Origin: Coleofasciculaceae cyanobacterium RL_1_1 | Lineage (GTDB): Bacteria; Cyanobacteriota; Cyanobacteriia; Cyanobacteriales; Geitlerinemataceae | Direction: 5' to 3' | Length of the DNA: 34,808 bases | Assembly: GCA_012033105.1 (NCBI GenBank) | Contig: JAAUPN010000013.1 | Location: 1 to 34,808, forward strand | Part shown: one piece after another, positions 19,891 through 27,824 of the stretch | How positions within the stretch are numbered: the stretch's first letter is position 1 | How the letters are laid out: each line of letters opens with the position of its first letter | Notes under the pieces: model-generated | What the model saw: the letters and a program-made list of their open reading frames with translations, nothing else | The model's database searches: none | What the model was told of the DNA's origin: nothing | Program-made: the position numbers and the translations under genes

Positions 19891-22212
19891 ATGAGTACGA
19901 CCCCCATTAATGTCACCCTCGGCGATAGCAGCGATCTTCTCTCTGGATCTGATGTCAACGACGTGATCGCCGGATCAGGCGGAAGCGATACGCTCTTCGG
20001 CCTTCTCGGTGATGATCTGCTGGTTGGTGGCAGCGATATCGACTTTCTCTTTGGCGATGCTGGCAACGATACCCTAAACGGCGGTTCCGGTAACGACCTG
20101 GTGAACGGCGGCACGGGCAATGACTTCCTCCAGGGCGGCGCGGACGATGACCTACTGGCTGGAAACAGCGGTAATGATAGCCTTGTGGGTGATCTCGGCA
20201 ATGATTCGCTGTACGGCGGACGCGATGATGATTTTCTCTTTGGCGGCGGTGGTGATGATCTGCTTTCGGGCGATGTCGGCGCGGATGAAATGTTGGGCAA
20301 TGCGGGCAGTGACACCCTGCTCGGTAATGCCGGTGAAGATACCCTATACGGCGGTCAGGGAAACGATTTTATTCGTGGTGGTCAGAACAGCGATGTCATT
20401 AATGGCGATATCGGCGACGATATTCTGCTGGGTGATGTGGGCAATGACACCATCTCTGGGGGCAGTTCGGACGGCGATACTGGCTCCGATAGCATCGTCG
20501 GCGGTGCGGGGAATGATTGGCTGTTTGGCAACGATGGTAACGATACGATTTTTGGGGGCGAAGATTCGGACTACATTTCGGGGGGGAAAGGTAACGATCG
20601 CCTGATCGGTGGAGGAGGCGCTGATACGCTCGTGGGTGGATTGGGATCGGATATCTTTGTGTTGCTCGATGAAGTCGGCAGTGCGGACACCATTCTGGAC
20701 TACAACGCGATCGAAGATTTCATGCAGCTCGGCGGTACGCTGACGTTTGACGACCTAACGGTACAGCAAGGAACCGGCCTCAACCTCAATGACACCGTGA
20801 TTACGCTCACCTCCACCGGCAAGCTGCTGATGGTGTTAAAGAACGTTGCGGCGGTCAATATTGATGAAGCGGATTTTAACGTACCGGTGTCGGGAGCGGG
20901 TGGGTCTACCGGTGGCACGGATACCGGTGGCACGGATTCGGGGACGGACAGCAACAGCAATATCAGTGATAGCCCACAGTTGCGGGGGGCGGAGGTGTTG
21001 GTGGCCGATCGGGCTGGAGTGATCGGAACGCTGGCCTCGAACAGCAGCAGCTATAGCATTTCCAGCATTGTGGACGATTCCGGCAGCAGCGTCGGTGGCG
21101 CGGTCACCGTCGATTCATCGGGCAATTTAACGCTCACATCAAGCGGCGAAATTGCGTTGAATGGCAATGCTTCGTTACTCGAAGTTACAGTTGTCGCGGG
21201 TGGTAATTCGACCAAAATTCGGATTTATGACACCATTGCTGACGCCCTGACTGATACAGCGATCGGCGACAATACGGACACGAGCGTCGGCGGTGGAGCT
21301 GACACGATCGCCGTCGCAGCGGGAACCTATGACGAATCGGTGACGATCGGCACATCGGTAAAACTCAAGGGAGCTAATGCTGATTTAGCCAGCACGAATT
21401 CAACGCGATCGAGCGACAATGAGGCGCAAATTACCGGCAATGTGACCATTTCCACCTCGGATGTCACCTTCTCCGGGTTTCAGCTCACCACCGGTTCGAT
21501 TAACGCCTCGAACGCCGGGGCAAACCTGGTCATTTCTAACAACATTCTCAGCAGCGGTAACATCGACGCTCGCCTTAGCGACGATGCCGCCAGCGTGAAT
21601 ATTTCCAATAACTCCCTTTCGGTCAACGGCTTCGGGGTGGCGGTGCGGAATGCCACCAGTGGTGCGATCAGTGGTAACAACATCATCATCAGTGGTGGCG
21701 CGACGACGAATGATGCGATCGCGGTGGATTCGATTACGGGCATGACGATCGCCGATAACGTGATCATCATGCCCAATCAAGGCGGCTCGGGGATTGAACT
21801 CGGCGGCTCCGATGAAACCGGCGGCGCTTCCACCAACGTCACGATCCGTAACAACCGCGTGACCGGTGTTTCCGGCGCAGGGACGGCCAATCAAGACGGC
21901 GGCATCACCCTGCGTGACGGCAACTTTACAGGGCTGACGATTTCGGGAAATCAGGTTTCGGGCTACAGCGCAGCGACAACCACGGGGTCGTTGCTGATCG
22001 TGAACGGGACGCAAATCACAGCGGAAAATGTCAGCATTACGGACAACAGTTTCGCCGATGATGGTACGGGTCGCTCGATTTATAGTGCGACGGCTAGTGG
22101 TGAAACGCCGACGCTCAACGTAGCCGGTAACTTTATCGATACCTCAAAGACAACAGCATTAACAGCTAGTAATGTGGCCTCGGCAGGGAACACCAATTTC
22201 TTGTTTAGTTAG
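19891..22212 (+). CDS. RTX-type calcium-binding exoprotein with C-terminal beta-helix
   Basis: This 773-residue acidic protein has two halves. Residues ~10-255 are nearly continuous RTX nonapeptides of the GGxGxDxL type (for example LNGGSGNDLVNGGTGNDFL), which bind calcium and fold after export. Residues ~334-355 form a Gly/Thr/Asp linker (GGTDTGGTDSGTDSNSN). The rest looks like a right-handed parallel beta-helix: ISNNSLSVNGFG, ISGNNIIISGG, IADNVIIM, IRNNRVTGVSG, ISGNQVSGYS and ITDNSF repeat at regular spacing. There is no N-terminal signal peptide, as expected for type I secretion, but RTX repeats sit at the N-terminus instead of the usual C-terminal position. No type I exporter genes are in the window. 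The role is unknown; a surface or matrix carbohydrate-binding protein is possible. The start is ATG at 19891. Confidence 0.85.
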   Translation: MSTTPINVTLGDSSDLLSGSDVNDVIAGSGGSDTLFGLLGDDLLVGGSDIDFLFGDAGNDTLNGGSGNDLVNGGTGNDFLQGGADDDLLAGNSGNDSLVGDLGNDSLYGGRDDDFLFGGGGDDLLSGDVGADEMLGNAGSDTLLGNAGEDTLYGGQGNDFIRGGQNSDVINGDIGDDILLGDVGNDTISGGSSDGDTGSDSIVGGAGNDWLFGNDGNDTIFGGEDSDYISGGKGNDRLIGGGGADTLVGGLGSDIFVLLDEVGSADTILDYNAIEDFMQLGGTLTFDDLTVQQGTGLNLNDTVITLTSTGKLLMVLKNVAAVNIDEADFNVPVSGAGGSTGGTDTGGTDSGTDSNSNISDSPQLRGAEVLVADRAGVIGTLASNSSSYSISSIVDDSGSSVGGAVTVDSSGNLTLTSSGEIALNGNASLLEVTVVAGGNSTKIRIYDTIADALTDTAIGDNTDTSVGGGADTIAVAAGTYDESVTIGTSVKLKGANADLASTNSTRSSDNEAQITGNVTISTSDVTFSGFQLTTGSINASNAGANLVISNNILSSGNIDARLSDDAASVNISNNSLSVNGFGVAVRNATSGAISGNNIIISGGATTNDAIAVDSITGMTIADNVIIMPNQGGSGIELGGSDETGGASTNVTIRNNRVTGVSGAGTANQDGGITLRDGNFTGLTISGNQVSGYSAATTTGSLLIVNGTQITAENVSITDNSFADDGTGRSIYSATASGETPTLNVAGNFIDTSKTTALTASNVASAGNTNFLFS

Positions 22213-22323
22213 GTTTACGGCGTTTTTGATCGGTTTGGCTCGCTCCCGTAAAACCCTTGAGTTAAAAACCGATCACGATCGCCCCACGTAATAGTCACAC
22301 TGCGCCCATGGGGACTCCCGATC

Positions 22324-22890
22324 GTGAGTATCGTTTCGCTGTCCGCGATGACTGACAACGACTTATATGCCCGCCTATGTGATGGTGATGCATCTGCCCT
22401 TGGCGAAATTTACGATCGCTATGGCAGTTTCGTCTATTGCATTGCGCTTAAAGTGTTGCGTCGTCCGGCGGAAGCTGAGGATCTCGCCCAAGAGATTTTC
22501 CTGGCACTCTGGAATAAGCAAAACTTCAACCCCAATCGGGGTAAGTTGAGCAGCTTTCTATCCATGCTGACCCGATCGCGAGCCATTGATCGGCTCCGGT
22601 CTCGTCAACGCGCCCAAAACTTTGTTAATCGCTGGGGATCTGTCATGACTGATCACACCTTCGATACGCCGTTTGACTCCGCCTCGATCGAAGAGAGGCG
22701 AGAAACGGTCTCTGACGCACTCTCACAGCTACCCGAAAAATACCGGCAAATCCTGGAACTGGCCTACTACGGCGGTATGAGCCAATCGGAAATTGCCGCC
22801 CAGCTTGATATTCCCCTGGGGACAGTCAAAACCTGGTCTCGCCAGGGATTGCTCAGTCTACGGCAGCAACTTCAAGCCTGGATGGGTTAA
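22324..22890 (+). CDS. ECF-family RNA polymerase sigma factor
   Basis: This 188-residue group IV sigma factor has region 2 with ALGEIYDRYGSFVYCIAL, AEDLAQEIFLALW and a basic segment (RSRAIDRLRSRQRAQ). A short linker is followed by region 4 with LSQLPEKYRQILELAYY, GGMSQSEIAAQLDIPLGTVK and a closing helix. No anti-sigma or extra domain is fused. The start is GTG at 22324 with GGGGA upstream; an in-frame ATG at 22348 is an alternative. The codirectional anti-sigma gene follows 125 bases downstream, so the pair most likely forms one signalling unit. This arrangement resembles the conserved cyanobacterial SigG-type pair, but that identity is not proven. Confidence 0.93.
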   Translation: MSIVSLSAMTDNDLYARLCDGDASALGEIYDRYGSFVYCIALKVLRRPAEAEDLAQEIFLALWNKQNFNPNRGKLSSFLSMLTRSRAIDRLRSRQRAQNFVNRWGSVMTDHTFDTPFDSASIEERRETVSDALSQLPEKYRQILELAYYGGMSQSEIAAQLDIPLGTVKTWSRQGLLSLRQQLQAWMG

Positions 22891-23000
22891 TGCCAAGCAG
22901 TGAACGGGGATTGAGGGAGGTTCGTCGCGTCAGACCCAACCTCTACGCGCTAAAGTTTGCGCCGATGACGAAACACTAAATGGTTATCGAGATTTGAATC

Positions 23001-23006
23001 GGGAGG
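23001..23006 (+). promoter_or_regulatory. Ribosome binding site for the anti-sigma gene
   Basis: GGGAGG lies 9 bases before the GTG at 23016. It supports this GTG over a competing out-of-frame ATG-type start at 22994, whose frame has no family similarity. Confidence 0.65.
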
Positions 23007-23015
23007 ATCACGCTC

Positions 23016-24119
23016 GTGTCACGGGAAGACTTGCAAGAACGCATGAACGAACTAGCAGCAGGCTATGTACTCGGCAACCTCTCCCCAGAGGAGGCGGAAA
23101 TACTGCAACAGTATGTGACTCAGAACCCAGAGTTCACCACCGAAATCGATCAGTTGTACAATATTCTGGGCGTCATGCCCTACGCTTTACCCGAGGTTGA
23201 TTTACCGATCGATTTACGCCATCAGATCTTAACAATCATTGCCGATACGACGCCACCGGCCACATCCCAGTCCCCAGCCGAGTCACAATCAACGGCTCAA
23301 TCATCACCCTCCTCCTCCCTAACGGCCTCCCCAACCCCATCGACCACCCATGAGCGATCGCCTCAACCCGCTCAACTGCCTCAACCGGCTCAACTGGCTC
23401 AAGCACCTCGATCGCTGCAACCGACCAAATCTCCTAGACCCGCCGAGTCAAAGGCAAAACGGCTGGCGCGATATCGTCTCTGGCTAGGGCGGGGAGCAAC
23501 CGCCGCCGCGATCGTCTTCGGGTTGATGAACTGGCATTTGCGGCGCGATCTTGCGGTCACACGTACAGCACTGATCGAAGCTCGCGATCAGATCAGCCTC
23601 CTCAAAGCTACAACCGACGCCCAGATTGCGGACAACATGCCCATTCTCCAACCCGATGCCACACTCGCAAAGCTTTGGCAGTTTGAACGCTTGATCGAAG
23701 ACCATCGCCGTGCAACCCAAGAAGCGGGTCACAGCCAAACTTCCCAAACCTCCAAAATCCTCGAAATTGTGCAGAAATTTCAGGGCGATTTTGAGTTTGC
23801 ACCGACCGTACCGGTTCTCAATAATCCTGGTGTACGGCTGATCAGTGGGTCGTTTTGCGAACTCGGCAAAATTCCTGGCTTCCGCTTCGTCTACCAGACC
23901 GAGGACGGTCGCAAGCTCTCGCTCTATCAGGTGGGAACTCCCAACGATCCGCTGCTCTTGCCAGACGCCATCCAAGGACGGTTACACATTCGCCAAGTGG
24001 GACAGCCGGAAATTATCCTATGGTCACACGAGGGCTTTGATTATGCGTTGGTGGCTGAGATGCCACGGGAACAGTTAGAGATGATCGGCTCGATCCGGTA
24101 TCAGGTGGTGTCTCGCTAG
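23016..24119 (+). CDS. Membrane anti-sigma factor (RskA-like) partner of the ECF sigma
   Basis: This 367-residue protein has the layout of a transmembrane anti-sigma factor. Residues ~1-75 form the cytoplasmic sigma-binding part (LAAGYVLGNLSPEEAEILQQ, then DLRHQILTIIA). Residues ~76-145 are a low-complexity Pro/Gln/Ser linker. A single membrane helix lies near 157-173 (GRGATAAAIVFGLMNWHL). A coiled-coil-like stretch (TRTALIEARDQISLLKA) leads to a C-terminal anti-sigma-K-type domain with FCELGKIPGFRFVYQTEDGR. The LAAGYVLG motif and the position behind the sigma gene support the pairing. It would hold the sigma factor at the membrane until an envelope signal releases it; the signal is unknown. 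Confidence 0.85.
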   Translation: MSREDLQERMNELAAGYVLGNLSPEEAEILQQYVTQNPEFTTEIDQLYNILGVMPYALPEVDLPIDLRHQILTIIADTTPPATSQSPAESQSTAQSSPSSSLTASPTPSTTHERSPQPAQLPQPAQLAQAPRSLQPTKSPRPAESKAKRLARYRLWLGRGATAAAIVFGLMNWHLRRDLAVTRTALIEARDQISLLKATTDAQIADNMPILQPDATLAKLWQFERLIEDHRRATQEAGHSQTSQTSKILEIVQKFQGDFEFAPTVPVLNNPGVRLISGSFCELGKIPGFRFVYQTEDGRKLSLYQVGTPNDPLLLPDAIQGRLHIRQVGQPEIILWSHEGFDYALVAEMPREQLEMIGSIRYQVVSR

Positions 24120-24245
24120 GTCGGTATTCTCCGTGGTTAGCGGTTCTGGCGAAGGATGGAGGATCTGCCTGTGCGGTGCTGGTAGGGGTATATGGCTAGC
24201 TTTTAACCTGTGATCCTTGGCTTGTGACTTATGACGATAGAACGC

Positions 24246-24274
24246 AAAAAAGCGAAGCTGATATCGGCTTCGCT
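24246..24274 (-). terminator. Rho-independent terminator of petN
   Basis: On the minus strand AGCGAAGC (24274-24267) pairs with GCTTCGCT (24258-24251) around an 8-base loop and is followed by a run of T (A run 24246-24250 on the plus strand). It lies about 55 bases after the petN stop and could also receive plus-strand readthrough from the anti-sigma gene. Confidence 0.8.
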
Positions 24275-24327
24275 GTGGGTTGAATCGGATGATCTAAGGC
24301 GATCGCCAATCACTGAACTAACGATAC

Positions 24328-24417
24328 TTAAAGGCCACCACGCGCCCAAACGACGAGCGAAATCGAGAATGAAAACATAGCCAGCATTCCAGCCCAGCCC
24401 AAGCTTAAAATATCCAT
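24328..24417 (-). CDS. petN: Cytochrome b6f complex subunit VIII (PetN)
   Basis: A 29-residue single-span protein begins [20 protein letters not shown] and ends LVVWARGGL before TAA. PetN of cyanobacteria and plastids is 29 residues with the pattern MDIL-x-LGW ... SI-x-VVWGR-x-G, so length, start and both conserved ends agree. It is a small thylakoid membrane subunit needed for assembly and stability of the b6f complex, which passes electrons between plastoquinol and plastocyanin or cytochrome c6. It is the only open frame on this stretch, has its own terminator and is separated from the next gene upstream by MITE copy 2, whose near end is 68 bases from the start codon. Its promoter must therefore lie in those 68 bases or inside the MITE. 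Confidence 0.93.
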   Translation of the reverse strand: MDILSLGWAGMLAMFSFSISLVVWARGGL

Positions 24418-24482
24418 GAATTTAAAACACCAGATCGACGTAAATTTCACTGACAATCATAGGCTATGAGTTCACGTCAGAG

Positions 24483-24548
24483 CTAGGGGCTGTCATCAAT
24501 TAAAGTTCTAGCGCTTACCCGGCAAGGGTTTCAGCCCCTAGCTTTTTT
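24483..24548 (+). terminator. Terminator-like hairpin built into MITE copy 2
   Basis: A 10-bp perfect stem CTAGGGGCTG/CAGCCCCTAG enclosing an inner ACCC/GGGT hairpin is followed by C and T6. It faces plus-strand transcripts, such as readthrough from the anti-sigma gene toward the crtD region. Confidence 0.5.
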
Positions 24549-24609
24549 ATTGGGTCGGGCGTTCAACAGCTTGCCCGATAAGGGTTCTACGATTAATTGA
24601 TGACACGCC
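24486..24609 (+). mobile_element. MITE copy 2, between petN and a small secreted-protein gene
   Basis: This 124-bp element is nearly identical to 19582-19706 (three substitutions and one T fewer in the T run). Ends are GGGGCTGTCATCAATTAA and TTAATTGATGACACGCC; here the terminal repeats match over the 14-base core TGTCATCAATTAAn. CTA flanks both sides (24483-24485 and 24610-24612). The right-hand CTA is, on the minus strand, the TAG stop codon of the neighbouring gene, so the element went in exactly at that stop without altering the protein. The terminator-like hairpin (24483-24492 with 24532-24541, then T6) is retained, facing plus-strand transcription. Confidence 0.8.
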
Positions 24610-25140
24610 CTAGGGGCTTTCGGAAATCTCTAGCGCGTCGGCATTGACCATCGTTAGTGCGGCTCGTTCCGTCGCGCCGCCGATATACACCGCGTAGGTT
24701 CCGGCTCGCCAGTAACCGCTTTGGCCAACCTCGCCCCGCGAACAAAAGCGTTCGCCGTCATTATCCATGCTGACAACGAGCAGAGTTGTTTCGGGGGTGG
24801 CGTTGATCGGACTGAAGTTGAGGTAGAAGAAGTCTTCTTCGAGGGTAACGGTGGCGGTGGGTTCAGCGGGGATGTAGCCGCAGTCGGTGGTGTGCTGGAG
24901 TGCCATCCGTTCGGGTAACGCGACGCGGCGAGCTTCAAAGCCTGCGGTGAGGCTGAAGGCAGAGGTATTGCTCTGGGCAGAGGTGGGAACGGTGGCGAAG
25001 AGCCCGATCGCGATCGGTAACGTCCAGCCCAGCCAGTGGAGCCACAATCGCCAGTTCCGCTGCCAGTTCAGATTTGAGGTGAGGAAAGATTTGGGAGCGT
25101 TCCAGTGTGGATAATTTGAATCGTACGTGTGTCGTTGCAT
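24610..25140 (-). CDS. Conserved-looking small exported protein of unknown function
   Basis: I do not recognise this 176-residue protein. A basic N-terminus is followed by a hydrophobic export segment (WLHWLGWTLPIAIGLFATVP) and a likely cleavage near SAQSN. The mature part is a compact beta-rich domain of about 125 residues with two cysteines (TTDCGYIP and GERFCSRGEVG) that could form a disulphide, plus GYWRAGTYAVYIGG near the end, reminiscent of small periplasmic or pre-peptidase-like beta-sandwiches. The start is ATG at 25138-25140 with a strong AGGAGG 5-10 bases upstream. The stop TAG coincides with the target duplication of MITE copy 2. petN lies downstream on the same strand beyond the MITE. 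Confidence 0.7.
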   Translation of the reverse strand: MQRHTYDSNYPHWNAPKSFLTSNLNWQRNWRLWLHWLGWTLPIAIGLFATVPTSAQSNTSAFSLTAGFEARRVALPERMALQHTTDCGYIPAEPTATVTLEEDFFYLNFSPINATPETTLLVVSMDNDGERFCSRGEVGQSGYWRAGTYAVYIGGATERAALTMVNADALEISESP

Positions 25141-25344
25141 GGTGGCCTCCTGGATCGAGGACGATCGCCATGTCCTTTTAATGAATCGGTCAAAAAGCTT
25201 GCACGATCGCCAATGTCTCTACGTATATTTTACGAGAAAATTGGCTGATCATGCCCCTTTCTTAAATCCGGAGGCATCAAACTTAACGGAATCATCTTTG
25301 TCCGGCAGGGTGAAGATCTTTAATAGCGGATCTCGCTAAGATAA

Positions 25345-25361
25345 TGTAACAAAACGTTACA
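25345..25361. promoter_or_regulatory. Perfect palindrome in the crtD leader, possible operator
   Basis: TGTAAC-AAAAC-GTTACA is a 6-bp perfect inverted repeat with a 5-base spacer ending 15 bases before the crtD ATG. Size and position suit a dimeric repressor site. It superficially resembles an NtcA box, but the spacing is GTA-N9-TAC rather than the required N8. The binding protein is unknown. Confidence 0.4.
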
Positions 25362-25376
25362 CTCAAGGCCAATCGC

Positions 25377-26936
25377 ATGTCTCCCCAGAATCACAATCGT
25401 CCCCATATCCTTGTCATCGGAGCTGGAATCGGTGGCCTCACGGCTGCGGCTCTGTTGGCGAAGCGAGGGTATCGCGTTCGTGTCTATGACCTGGCGATCG
25501 TACCGGGGGGCTGTGCGTCTACGTTTCAGCGTCGGGGTTTTACGTTTGATGTGGGCGCGACCCAGGTGGCCGGGTTGGAACTGGGGGGCATTCATCACCG
25601 CATTTTTAGCGAATTGGGGATTGAGTTGCCCGAGGCGACCCCCTGCGATCCGTCCTGTGCGGTCATGTTGCCGGGGGAAACGGAGCCGATTAATATTTGG
25701 CGCGATCGGGACAAATGGCGAGCCGAACGTCAGCGCCAGTTTCCGGGTAGCGAACCGTTTTGGCAGTTGATGGAAACGATGTTTGCGGCGAGCTGGGCGT
25801 TTCAGTCGCGCGATCCGGTGTTGCCGCCGCGTGACCCTTGGGATGTGTGGCAATTAACCCAAGCGTTGCGTCTCGATACCCTGGTGACCGTGCCGTTTAC
25901 CTTTGCCACCGTGGGGGATGTGTTGCGTTTGTTTGGCTTAGATCAACAGCCGCGTCTCCGTACTTTTCTCGATTTACAGCTTAAGCTCTATTCCCAAGTG
26001 GACGCCGAAAACACCGCCTTTCTCTACGCGGCAACGGCGCTCGGTGTCTCGCAAACACCGCAGGGGTTGTACCATCTCCACGGCAGTATGCAGGTGTTGA
26101 GCGATCGCCTGGTGTCAGCCTTGGAACACCACGGCGGAACCCTGACCATGCGTCATGCGGTAACGCAACTTGTCACGGATTCCCAGCGTGGCGATCGCGT
26201 GGTGGCGGCGACCATCCGTAATCTGAAAACCGGCACAACCTTGACGGAGAAATTTGATGCGGTGGTGGCAAATGTAACGGTACAAAATCTGGTGTCGTTG
26301 CTTGAAGACTCCACGGCGATCGATCCCACCACCCAGAAACCGACTTTGCCGCGATCGATGCGGGGCTACCGTCAGCGCGTCGCAACCCTGCCCCCGGCCT
26401 CCGGTGCGTTCGTGATTTATCTTGGCGTTGATGCCGCCGCTATTCCTGCTGGCTGTCCGCCGCATCTGCAATTTCTCTACGATCCCGCTGGCCCGATCGC
26501 CGAAAATAATTCGCTGTTCGTCTCCGTCAGTCGCCCTGGCGACGGTCGCGCCCCCGACGGTCGCGCCACGATCATCGCCTCGTCGTTTACCGATACGGAT
26601 CTCTGGTGGAATGACGACACCTACGCAGCGTTAAAACAGAACTATACCGACGCGGCGATCGCCCGTCTATCGAGCTATTTCAACCTGACGCCCGAGATGA
26701 TCATCTACACCGAAGCTGCGACCCCGAAAACGTTTCAGACCTTTACGGGACGCGATCGGGGCGTCGTCGGGGGCATCGGCCAGCGCGTCCCGACCTTTGG
26801 CCCTTTTGGGTTCGCCAACCGTACCCCGTTACCAAACCTCTGGCTCGTCGGTGACTGTACCCACCCTGGTGAAGGCACGGCGGGTGTGAGCTATTCGGCG
26901 CTAACGGCGGTACGACAGCTTGAACGTAGTGTTTAA
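25377..26936 (+). CDS. crtD: Carotenoid C-3',4' desaturase (CrtD), phytoene-desaturase family
   Basis: This 519-residue FAD-dependent oxidoreductase of the CrtI/CrtD/CrtH superfamily has a dinucleotide-binding motif VIGAGIGGLTAAALLAKRGY at residues 13-32. Next comes VPGGCASTFQRRGFTFDVGA, then TQVAGLELGGIHHRIFSELG, which I associate with cyanobacterial CrtD rather than CrtH. The C-terminal flavin motif is LPNLWLVGDCTHPGEGTAGVSYS. CrtD introduces the 3',4' double bond in myxol-type xanthophyll glycosides in the membrane. A carotenoid isomerase (CrtH) remains the main alternative because the family folds alike. It has its own upstream region with a palindrome at 25345-25361; neighbours are unrelated, so it is probably monocistronic. 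Confidence 0.85.
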   Translation: MSPQNHNRPHILVIGAGIGGLTAAALLAKRGYRVRVYDLAIVPGGCASTFQRRGFTFDVGATQVAGLELGGIHHRIFSELGIELPEATPCDPSCAVMLPGETEPINIWRDRDKWRAERQRQFPGSEPFWQLMETMFAASWAFQSRDPVLPPRDPWDVWQLTQALRLDTLVTVPFTFATVGDVLRLFGLDQQPRLRTFLDLQLKLYSQVDAENTAFLYAATALGVSQTPQGLYHLHGSMQVLSDRLVSALEHHGGTLTMRHAVTQLVTDSQRGDRVVAATIRNLKTGTTLTEKFDAVVANVTVQNLVSLLEDSTAIDPTTQKPTLPRSMRGYRQRVATLPPASGAFVIYLGVDAAAIPAGCPPHLQFLYDPAGPIAENNSLFVSVSRPGDGRAPDGRATIIASSFTDTDLWWNDDTYAALKQNYTDAAIARLSSYFNLTPEMIIYTEAATPKTFQTFTGRDRGVVGGIGQRVPTFGPFGFANRTPLPNLWLVGDCTHPGEGTAGVSYSALTAVRQLERSV

Positions 26937-26943
26937 CATCAAC

Positions 26944-27034
26944 AGGACTTACGCACTGACCGGCTAGAACCACGCAATGCCGTGGGCGCATTGCCATGAC
27001 GCCTCTACGAATTGTGATGTTTTGCGTAAATCCT
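26944..27034. repeat. MITE-like dispersed repeat (AGGACTTACGCA type)
   Basis: AGGACTTACGCA at the left end and TGCGTAAATCCT at the right form 12-bp terminal inverted repeats with one mismatch around a 67-base non-coding core. The AGGACTTACGCA end is a frequent dispersed element in cyanobacterial spacers. It begins 7 bases after the crtD stop. The rest of the gap to 27271 holds the leader of the next gene and nothing else that I can support. Confidence 0.65.
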
Positions 27035-27271
27035 AGTCATCTCAGGTCAGCCTAAACCCACGTTTTTCGTTCAGTCCTTCCTAAATAGAGGAAAACTTTG
27101 GCTTCAAACTGCAATAGACTCTTTGCCTGAACCCCCAAATCTCACCCTTCAGTCCCTGTTTTCAATACGCGAACAGGAGCCGTGGGGTGAGATTGTCGAT
27201 ATTATGAAACAAATTTAGTGAGGGTCGGTCAAGACCATCTATGGATTGCTTGATCGTAGGAGAGGTCAATC

Positions 27272-27814
27272 ATGGTAACGATGGCGAGGTTGGTTCAGAG
27301 TGGATGGAAAACCAAATGGAGTATCGGCTTAAGCCTGTTACTCAGTAGCGTGGTGCAGTTTCCGGCGGTGGCGGAGATTGTGCTGTCCGGACGTTGCCAT
27401 ATGGGTCAATGCACACAGATGCGCTTTGACCGCAAGGTTTTACTTGAGGATGAGGCCGGAGAGCAACTGTATGCGATCGAAACGGCCTATCGTCTGACTC
27501 CGATGGGCGAGGAAGCGAGCGGCGAATTTAGTGAAACTCGTCGTAGCTACGTGCGATGCTCCCGGACGCGCCCCGCCTATATCTTTCAGGTGGAAGGGTC
27601 AGAACAGTACTACAGTAGCCATCTCAATCCTGGTGCTGATCCGGCGGGCTTTGCCTATGAAGCTCAGGTTTTGTACTGGACGACGTGTCACAACATAATC
27701 GGACCCGATTTCTTTAGTGATGCCATGCGCGATCGCGCGATCAATTTGGGGTATCCTCTCAACCTCAGCGAAGACCAGGTGTCCGGGGATAGCCTCAATG
27801 AGGTTCTACAGTAA
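27272..27814 (+). CDS. Hypothetical exported protein
   Basis: I do not recognise this 180-residue protein. A typical signal peptide (KWSIGLSLLLSSVVQFPAVA, cut before EIVLSG) is followed by a ~145-residue mature domain with four cysteines (GRCHMGQCTQ, YVRCSRTRP, WTTCHN), suggesting disulphides in the periplasm. A conserved-looking aromatic core FAYEAQVLYWTTCHNIIGPD and a C-terminal GYPLNLSEDQ follow. The start is ATG at 27272, with AGGAGAGG about 9-16 bases upstream; ATG at 27281 is an alternative. It converges with the oxidoreductase gene: the two stop codons are 10 bases apart. Confidence 0.7.
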   Translation: MVTMARLVQSGWKTKWSIGLSLLLSSVVQFPAVAEIVLSGRCHMGQCTQMRFDRKVLLEDEAGEQLYAIETAYRLTPMGEEASGEFSETRRSYVRCSRTRPAYIFQVEGSEQYYSSHLNPGADPAGFAYEAQVLYWTTCHNIIGPDFFSDAMRDRAINLGYPLNLSEDQVSGDSLNEVLQ

Positions 27815-27824
27815 GCCGCGATGC

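Noticed and set aside
22228-22275. Inverted repeat TGATCGGTTT ... AAACCGATCA after the RTX gene as a terminator
   Set aside because: The loop is 28 bases and no T-run follows on either strand; GATCG words are so common here that such pairs arise by chance.
25345-25361. NtcA binding site upstream of crtD
   Set aside because: The half sites are GTA-N9-TAC; NtcA requires GTA-N8-TAC, so I only call an unassigned palindrome.
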